Below are positions 42,418 through 46,664 of a stretch of 46,664 nucleotides of DNA, piece by piece (the first letter of the stretch is position 1; the number at the start of each line of letters is the position of its first letter). Made by a program: the position numbers and the translations under genes. This DNA is from Omnitrophica bacterium RIFCSPLOWO2_12_FULL_50_11 (GTDB lineage Bacteria > Omnitrophota > Omnitrophia > Omnitrophales > Danuiimicrobiaceae). Location: assembly GCA_001804315.1 (NCBI GenBank), contig MHFT01000036.1, positions 1 through 46,664 of the forward strand, read 5' to 3'. The notes under the pieces were generated by a model that worked only from the letters and a program-made list of their open reading frames with translations, searched no databases and was not told the origin of the DNA.

Positions 42418-42870
42418 ATGAACAAAATTCCTCAGGAAGACATTGAAAATTTTTCTGTAACGATGAACCTCCAGGCCCATCGGACAGTGGAGCGAAGCAG
42501 GGACCCGTTAATCCCATCACGGGAAGCACGAAGAGCCACGTGGGTCAATACGGCCGGTCTTTACTGTTCACTTGATGAAAACACTTCTCAGTGTGAAACG
42601 AAAGATTTTTTAAATCAGCCCGTTACTTATTTGATCATTTCGGAAAACCCGCTTTCCATATTCGATGTCGAAACTTACTGCCAAGCAAAAGGTGTTCTGG
42701 AATCAACATTTTATGCTGGAATGACCTCGGGGACTTTAGGTATACATCAACTGCATGGCATGAAAATTCACGGTGCGATGTGGCCAAGCCAGAAAAACCG
42801 GGAAGGCAAGTCGTTAGTCTTATACACTGAAAATATCCCTGGTTTTCCAAAAGGGTTTACAGCGCAATGA
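42418..42870 (+). CDS. RES-domain-like protein (island 2 paralog)
   Basis: 150 residues. Same RES plan as at 12233: Arg in AHRTVERSRDPL, Y-S...E in GLYCSLDENTSQCE, and PS in GAMWPSQKN followed by SLVLYTENIP. My hand alignment to the island 1 paralog gives 101 of 150 identities. The start is the ATG giving MNKIPQED; the track's upstream TTG is less likely. It is coupled to a 3-TM protein by an ATGA overlap. The predicted NAD-handling role is family inference; note that the usual TAxxE part has E but not TA. Confidence 0.62.
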   Translation: MNKIPQEDIENFSVTMNLQAHRTVERSRDPLIPSREARRATWVNTAGLYCSLDENTSQCETKDFLNQPVTYLIISENPLSIFDVETYCQAKGVLESTFYAGMTSGTLGIHQLHGMKIHGAMWPSQKNREGKSLVLYTENIPGFPKGFTAQ

Positions 42871-43151
42871 ATAAAGTATTATACGTGCTATGGCCCGTCA
42901 CGATCTTTCTTGGTGGAGTCGCTCTTTGTTTTGTTAAACCGGCAGACGTTTCGTGGGCCAAACTTGGTATTTCTGTGCTCCTTGTTTTAGGTGTATCTGC
43001 CCTTACAGCAGCTGTGCTTCTACCTTTTCGAGAGACAAAATTTCTCTCGGATAATTTTTACGCAGCGGTTGTTTCAGGCGCACTTTCAGGAGGCTTAATA
43101 GGGCTTACGCTTCTCCTGCTCGCTAGGGCCTGGCAGAGCACGGGAAACTAA
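42867..43151 (+). CDS. Small 3-TM membrane protein coupled to the RES-like gene
   Basis: 94 residues with three hydrophobic spans (about 5-22, 31-53, 64-86) and short polar loops. No family recognised. ATG overlaps the RES-like stop (ATGA). It could be an immunity factor or the exit/anchor of the RES enzyme; island 1 has no such gene beside its RES copy. Confidence 0.6.
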   Translation: MNKVLYVLWPVTIFLGGVALCFVKPADVSWAKLGISVLLVLGVSALTAAVLLPFRETKFLSDNFYAAVVSGALSGGLIGLTLLLLARAWQSTGN

Positions 43152-43171
43152 AGGCAGCACTCCTGAAAAAT

Positions 43172-43285
43172 CATATACTTCATCATATGGTCGCCAGAAA
43201 TTTTTTCGAACAAATTTTGGGCCGAATTTACTCTAACCCTATGACGAAGTATATGAATGGGTATGTGATTTCAAATCATAGGGTT
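43172..43285. repeat. Overlapping inverted repeats that could form alternative hairpins
   Basis: CATATACTTCATCATA (43172-43187) pairs with TATGACGAAGTATATG (43240-43255). AACCCTATGA (43235-43244) pairs with TCATAGGGTT (43276-43285). The two pairings share the 43240-43244 segment, so they exclude one another. Confidence 0.65.
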
Positions 43286-43330
43286 CGATAAAACCAGATT
43301 TCCACCAATTTTTATAACACCTTCATTTTC

Positions 43331-43454
43331 AAAAACTTGCATCGCTCGCTCTACTCTCGCTTTGCTCGACTAGCTTCCTGACCACCGCCCGCGCCCGCTT
43401 CGCGTCTTGTCGTTACGGCCGGTGGTCAGGAAGACGCTCACGATGCGTGTTTTT
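43331..43454. repeat. Large nested inverted repeat (about 124 bp)
   Basis: Outer arms AAAAAC.TT.GCATCG (43331-43344) and CGATGC.GT.GTTTTT (43441-43454). Inner arms CTTCCTGACCACCG (43374-43387) and CGGTGGTCAGGAAG (43420-43433), both perfect apart from the TT/GT mismatch. The loop is GC-rich. Confidence 0.75.
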
Positions 43455-43549
43455 ATGTTTTGGAGTTTTCATATATTTGAGAGACTGTAATTTTTTAAGT
43501 TTTTAAGAATTTTAAGAATTTAGGTAATGAGAACAGGAGTAAATTCTGG

Positions 43550-43615
43550 TATAATACACATACTTTTCAGAAATCTGGAGATCCCCGATTAAGACATTCG
43601 GGGATGACATTTTTT
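43550..43615 (+). promoter_or_regulatory. Extended -10 promoter and attenuator-like hairpin
   Basis: TGGTATAAT (43547-43555) is an extended -10. Downstream, ATCCCCGA (43581-43588) pairs with TCGGGGAT (43598-43605), followed by GACATTTTTT, the form of an intrinsic terminator. It lies about 150 bases before the HTH gene, so it may attenuate it. Confidence 0.5.
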
Positions 43616-43760
43616 AGGCTCCCTAAGACTCCTGGATTTCTGCTTCCGCTTAAAGACCCGTTTTACCTACCTGATTTTTTGCCGCTTCTAACGAAACCGT
43701 TGGGGTTCTTTTCCGACTTGTGTGGTTCCGGTAGGTTTTTTGCCGCTTAAATTGCAAGCC

Positions 43761-43988
43761 ATGGAAAGCAGAGGTGATGCGGAAGTGGCCTATGAAGAAT
43801 TAAACAAATTCCCGCTGATCGATATTCAGGAAGCGGCTTCCCGTCTTGGAATCAGCGTAAAGACGCTTTATGCGTGGGTTCATCTGCGAAAGGTGCCTTA
43901 TGTCAAAGTCGGGCGGCTCGTCCGGTTTGACGCAAGGGACATCAACACTTGGATCGAAAAGCAGAAAGTCCCTGAAATGGAATATTAA
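43761..43988 (+). CDS. Excisionase/MerR-type helix-turn-helix protein
   Basis: 75 residues from the ATG giving MESRGDAEV; GTG at 43722 would add 13 residues. Winged-helix fold typical of excisionase-like DNA-binding: FPLIDIQEAASRLGISVKTLYAWVHLRKVPYVKVGRLVRFDARDINTWIEKQ. Three bases before the next HTH gene. It likely bends att DNA or regulates the integrase. Confidence 0.85.
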   Translation: MESRGDAEVAYEELNKFPLIDIQEAASRLGISVKTLYAWVHLRKVPYVKVGRLVRFDARDINTWIEKQKVPEMEY

Positions 43989-43996
43989 GGTTGACA

Positions 43997-44209
43997 ATGT
44001 TTAATAATGTTGCTAGTCTGCCCTTGCTTATGGAGAAACGCTATTATCTGGATGAACTTGTCAAAATTTTGGGCATTCCCCGAAGCACTTACTACAATTG
44101 GGAGCGTGAAGGCAAAATTCCAAAACCGAAACGCGATCCTATGAGCCATTACCGTTACTGGACAGACTCGGACGTTAAGAAGCTCAAGAAAATCACGGGG
44201 AGGGGTTGA
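43997..44209 (+). CDS. MerR-like HTH regulator
   Basis: 70 residues. KRYYLDELVKILGIPRSTYYNWEREGKIPKPKRDPMSHYRYWTDSDVKKLKKI is the MerR/excisionase HTH plus wing (the YRYWTxxDV motif). The start could be the TTG two codons earlier. It ends in TGACC overlapping the integrase's upstream alternative TTG; the three genes form an integration module. Confidence 0.82.
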   Translation: MFNNVASLPLLMEKRYYLDELVKILGIPRSTYYNWEREGKIPKPKRDPMSHYRYWTDSDVKKLKKITGRG

Positions 44210-44211
44210 CC

Positions 44212-45297
44212 ATGCAAGGACGCGTTTACCAGAAGATAAAAGGCGGGAACTGGTATATCGACTATTTTTACAATGGCCGCCGCGTCCGGCAGATGATTGG
44301 TCCAAGTAAGAAGCTGGCTCAGGCCGTTTTAAACAAGCGGCTGTCTGAAGTCGCCGAAAATAAGCATCTGGACGTCAAGAAAGACCGGAAGATCAAATTT
44401 AAAGACTTCGCGCATACCTACCTTGAAACTCACGCCAAGCCCAATAAGCGGTCATGGCAAACAAGCGACGCGAAATATCTGAAAAACCTTATCCCCTGCT
44501 TTGGAGAAAGCTATCTTTATGAAATCACGCCGGAAATTGTGGAACGTTATAAAGCCCAACGAAAAGAAAAGGTATCGGTTGCTTCCGTGAACCGTGATTT
44601 GGCTTTGCTCAAGTGCATGTTCAACAAGGCTATTGCGTGGGGATATGCAAGCGATAATCCTGTTAGAAAAGTAAAACTCTACAAAGAAAATAACTGGAGA
44701 ACTCGTTATTTGGAAAAAGAGGAAATCGATAAGCTACTAGCTGCTAGCCCTTTCATGCTTCGTGCGATACTAATTTTGGCTCTTAATACGGGAATGCGTA
44801 AATCTGAAATCCAAAACCTCAAATGGAATGATGTTAATTACGAGCGAGGTTACATTACGCTCTTTCAGACCAAAAACGGGGAGAAGCGCTTCATTCCCAT
44901 AAATCGAGCTGTCAGGGAAACATTAGTCAGCATCAGGAAGCATCCTGAGAGTGCCTATATCTTTTGTGGTAAAGACGGCTTCCCTTACAACTTTAGGAAA
45001 TCCTTCGAGACAGCCTTAAAGAAATCTGGTATAAAAGACTTCCGTTTCCACGATTGCCGTCATAGTTTTGCGTCGCATTTGGTTATGGCAGGAGTCGATT
45101 TAAATACGGTGAGGGATTTATTAGGACACAAAACCCTCGGAATGACCTTGCGTTATTCGCATCTTTCTCCCGACCATCGAGCTAGGGCAGTTGAGATTTT
45201 GGGGAACAAAATTGGCACCGTATTGGCACCCGATGCTACTCAGCACGAAGCGGGAAAAGTGGATGAAATTATAACTGGTTTGTTTACAGTAGCTTAA
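44212..45297 (+). CDS. Tyrosine recombinase (phage-type integrase)
   Basis: 361 residues. Arm-binding N-terminus (VYQKIKGGNWYIDYFYNGRRVRQ), core-binding SAM-like domain (FKDFAHTYLETHAKPN; YKAQRKEKVSVASVNRDLALLKCMFNKAI), and the catalytic domain with Arg in TGMRKSEIQNLKWNDV, Lys in TKNGEKRFIPI, H-x-x-R in HDCRHSFASHLV, His in LLGHKT and nucleophile Tyr in LRYSHLS. It ends 9 bases before tRNA-Thr, its probable target. Complete and apparently functional. Confidence 0.95.
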   Translation: MQGRVYQKIKGGNWYIDYFYNGRRVRQMIGPSKKLAQAVLNKRLSEVAENKHLDVKKDRKIKFKDFAHTYLETHAKPNKRSWQTSDAKYLKNLIPCFGESYLYEITPEIVERYKAQRKEKVSVASVNRDLALLKCMFNKAIAWGYASDNPVRKVKLYKENNWRTRYLEKEEIDKLLAASPFMLRAILILALNTGMRKSEIQNLKWNDVNYERGYITLFQTKNGEKRFIPINRAVRETLVSIRKHPESAYIFCGKDGFPYNFRKSFETALKKSGIKDFRFHDCRHSFASHLVMAGVDLNTVRDLLGHKTLGMTLRYSHLSPDHRARAVEILGNKIGTVLAPDATQHEAGKVDEIITGLFTVA

Positions 45298-45305
45298 AGT
45301 ATCAT

Positions 45306-45378
45306 GCTGGCGTAGCTCAGTTGGTAGAGCAGCTGTTTTGTAAACAGCGGGTCGGGGGTTCAAGTCCCTCCGCCAGCT
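45306..45378 (+). tRNA. tRNA-Thr(TGT)
   Basis: Cloverleaf: acceptor GCTGGCG/CGCCAGC, D-arm GCTCAGTTGGTAGAGC, anticodon loop TTTGTAA with TGT, T-arm GGGGG-TTCAAGT-CCCTC. Discriminator T, CCA not encoded. It directly follows the integrase gene and holds the island junction in its anticodon arm. Confidence 0.93.
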
Positions 45379-45782
45379 GACGCTTGTCTCATGGGATGAA
45401 CTTGAACAAACAAGAAGTCATTGGAAAATGTAAAAGCGTCGAGGATGAAGACGAAGAGGTAAAAGGTTCATGAAAGAAGTCGCAGAATTATGGAACAAAA
45501 TGCGGGAGTCCGGTGTGATTCTGAACTACGCGCTCTTTGGCGCTGCTGCTCAGATGCGTTACACGGAGCCCGTATCGACGTTGCATGTCGATGTGCTCAT
45601 TGCGGCGGCATCCTCAGAGGGACTCGATATTCGCAGCGCCGTTTATGAATTTTGTGCTGCTCGAGGATACCATGCCGAGGGTGAAGCCATCCGCGTCGGT
45701 GCCTGACCTGTTCCGTTCATACCGGTATTTAGTCCCCTCACACAGGAGGCTGTTGATCAGGCGGATACAGCAGACTATGAAG

Positions 45783-46001
45783 GGACCCCTCATCCCGAGC
45801 GAAGCGAGGGATCTCATCAATGAGATCCTTTCGGCCCTTTCCGCCAGACAGAGCGGCGGACCCGCTGCGTTTTGTGGCGGGCGGGCCTCAGGATGATCCC
45901 ACCACCTATTCTTGGCCCAGAGGGCCAATGCGCCTTCGGCGCATGAATAGGTGGTGGGATGAGCCGTCTTTATCTGAAAAAAACTCCCCGACGGCTCACT
46001 T
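45783..46001. repeat. Composite dispersed repeat (inverted twin of 28.77-29.02 kb)
   Basis: Shares with the 28.8 kb block the GACCCCTCATCCCGAGCGAAGC end, the ATCTCATCAATGAGATCC hairpin, the 65-bp three-way-junction unit and the GACGGCTCA end. The middle differs. It disrupts the nucleotidyltransferase. Confidence 0.85.
45896..45960. repeat. 65-bp three-way-junction element, copy 2
   Basis: Arms ATCCCACCACCTATT / AATAGGTGGTGGGAT with inner hairpins GGCCC-AGA-GGGCC and GCGCC-TTC-GGCGC. It is the exact reverse complement of 28810-28874. Confidence 0.9.
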
Positions 46002-46156
46002 AGCTATGATTGCGCTTCGTGTGGGCAGACCTAGGGATTTTGCGCGGATCTTGGCGGTACTTGAATCCGGCAGTGTCAGCCGGCAAGAAATGGCTGAGCT
46101 TGCGGCGAAACACCACCTGTCGGAAGCTTGGGCGCGATTTGAAAGCAGGTTTTTCA

Positions 46157-46324
46157 ATGAATGACATCCGGCGGCTTCTAAAACGGCAAGCCCAATGGCA
46201 AAAAGAGCGGAAGGCGCTTTCGTGGCCTGAAAAGATCCGACTGGCCGAGTCCGTCCGGGAGTCGGTCTTGAAATTTCGCAGGACCGGACCGCTTCCGAAA
46301 TCAGACCCATCCGGATCCAAATAG
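46157..46324 (+). CDS. Small helical protein, partner of the broken nucleotidyltransferase
   Basis: 55 residues (MNDIRRLLKRQAQWQKERKA...) rich in Arg/Lys and helical. It overlaps the nucleotidyltransferase stop by 8 bases. Such short ORFs commonly follow nucleotidyltransferases of this type. Function unknown; with the partner broken it may be a relic. Confidence 0.55.
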   Translation: MNDIRRLLKRQAQWQKERKALSWPEKIRLAESVRESVLKFRRTGPLPKSDPSGSK

Positions 46325-46440
46325 ATTTCAGCACTTGGAAAGTCCATGGCGCAATCGGCAATCGATGTCGAATTCCACGCATCCGTACATCCAGAACGGC
46401 GGTCATTGAAGTTCGATTCAGCAATGTTCCATTTCTTATC

Positions 46441-46523
46441 GGGGAGTTACCCAAGCGGACAAAGGGGACAGACTGTAAATCTGTTGGCTTCGGCCTTCGA
46501 AGGTTCGAATCCTTCACTCCCCA
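46441..46523 (+). tRNA. tRNA-Tyr(GTA)
   Basis: Acceptor GGGGAGT/ACTCCCC, D-arm, anticodon loop with GTA (CTGTAAA), a long class II variable arm (GGCTTCGGCCTT), T-arm AGG-TTCGAAT-CCT, discriminator A. CCA is not encoded. The following ~140 bases to the window end hold nothing I can identify. Confidence 0.93.
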
Positions 46524-46664
46524 GCATTTTTTGTGATTCCTTGCGCCTGGTGACCGGCGTTTTCGTGGCAGGGCAGACATTCCCCAACTGATATGAATTT
46601 GGGGTGCAGGAAGTAACGACAGAACCCCCCCCATATGTTTCAAACTCTCCTGTTTCAAATTGTG

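Larger units (their letters stand above)
43152..43760. other. 600-bp non-coding region rich in inverted repeats
   Basis: No convincing gene. It holds several inverted repeats (described separately), an AT-rich stretch (43490-43530), an extended -10 promoter, a hairpin followed by T6, and two copies of TTTTTTGCCGCTT (43675-43687 and 43736-43748). It lies between accessory genes and the excisionase/integrase module, where replication or transfer origins and leader RNAs are common. Confidence 0.6.
39331..45350. mobile_element. Genomic island 2 at tRNA-Thr(TGT), about 6 kb
   Basis: Bounded on the left by the tRNA-Thr 5' fragment and on the right by the intact tRNA-Thr, which shares the anticodon-arm core. 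It has a tyrosine integrase next to the intact tRNA, two HTH proteins, a RES-like protein and other accessory genes. A 15-bp match (TTGGCACCCGATGCT) at 39476-39490 and in the integrase end (45223-45237) suggests an older integrase remnant at the left. Confidence 0.8.
45470..46164 (+). pseudogene. Broken nucleotidyltransferase (AbiEii-like family)
   Basis: The N-terminal part (LNYALFGAAAQMRYTEPVSTLHVDVLI) is a nucleotidyltransferase-like start. An in-frame TGA (45704-45706) follows RVGA where homologs usually have Trp (xWPVQFLPVF); the frame continues PVPFIPVFSPLTQEAVDQADTADYEGT. It is then interrupted by a 220-bp repeat, after which the C-terminus (MIALRVGRPRDFARILAVLESGSVSRQEMAELAAKHHLSEAWARF) resumes in another frame. 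At least two lesions, so it is inactive. Its small partner gene overlaps the end. Confidence 0.8.

Noticed and set aside
45704-45706. In-frame TGA in the nucleotidyltransferase could mean UGA is read as Trp
   Set aside because: TGA is the normal stop of many intact genes here (era, eno, ruvA, cdaA), and this gene also carries a repeat insertion and frame change, so it is a plain pseudogene.

Overview
The window is a bacterial chromosome segment of moderate GC content. Most of it is densely packed housekeeping genes, broken up by two tRNA-targeted islands and many small palindromic repeats. An AsmA-like protein and a TIGR04073-like exported protein suggest a diderm. The single-copy set (era, eno, purN, rsmI, tilS, ftsH, folP, ruvABC, yebC, cdaA/cdaR, pdxJ, nnrD), planctomycete-like sigma/kinase signalling, and this gene order recall uncultivated lineages such as Omnitrophota or other PVC-related phyla. 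I cannot settle the phylum from the sequence alone.

Layout. 1-11.1 kb: end of an unidentified protein, an SDR oxidoreductase, an AsmA-like protein, era, a HAD hydrolase, small membrane and exported proteins, an EamA permease, a kinase-dCMP deaminase fusion, a polyprenyl synthase, rsmI, purN, eno and ftsB. 11.2-11.56 kb: an initiator tRNA-fMet gene split in its anticodon loop by a 262-nt group I intron. 11.56-18.6 kb: island 1, bounded by direct repeats of the tRNA-fMet 3' end plus its terminator. It carries a serine-recombinase remnant, a RES-like protein, a putative thiopeptide-type domain protein, three tiny exported proteins, an ECF sigma factor overlapping a membrane Ser/Thr kinase-TPR protein, and a HipA-like kinase/HIRAN pair. 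18.7-25.4 kb: a DUF1016-SNase fusion, a SNF2 helicase/SWIM pair, tRNA-Met, an AbrB/RelE toxin-antitoxin pair and an M28 peptidase. 25.4-39.2 kb: tilS, a MuiA-family protein, ftsH, folP, yebC, ruvC, ruvA, ruvB, a DUF2905 protein, cdaA, cdaR, pdxJ, nnrD. 39.3-45.4 kb: island 2 at tRNA-Thr(TGT), with a DUF4062/HATPase protein, a membrane protein, a second RES-like protein translationally coupled to a 3-TM protein, a structured non-coding region, two HTH proteins and a tyrosine integrase. 45.4-46.7 kb: a broken nucleotidyltransferase gene with its small partner, and tRNA-Tyr.

Main oddities. (1) A group I intron lies in the same tRNA-fMet that served as an island attachment site. (2) Two RES-like paralogs, about two-thirds identical, sit one in each island. 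(3) In-frame TAG codons interrupt two normally conserved genes, tilS and ruvB, each at a site where Glu would fit. (4) A 169-bp MITE with 8-bp target duplications lies in frame inside folP; other repeat copies extend or abut folP, ruvC, era and cdaA. (5) A 65-bp element able to fold as a three-way junction is present as two identical copies 17 kb apart in opposite orientation. (6) Several -10 boxes lie only about 6-10 bases before the start codon, suggesting leaderless transcripts.
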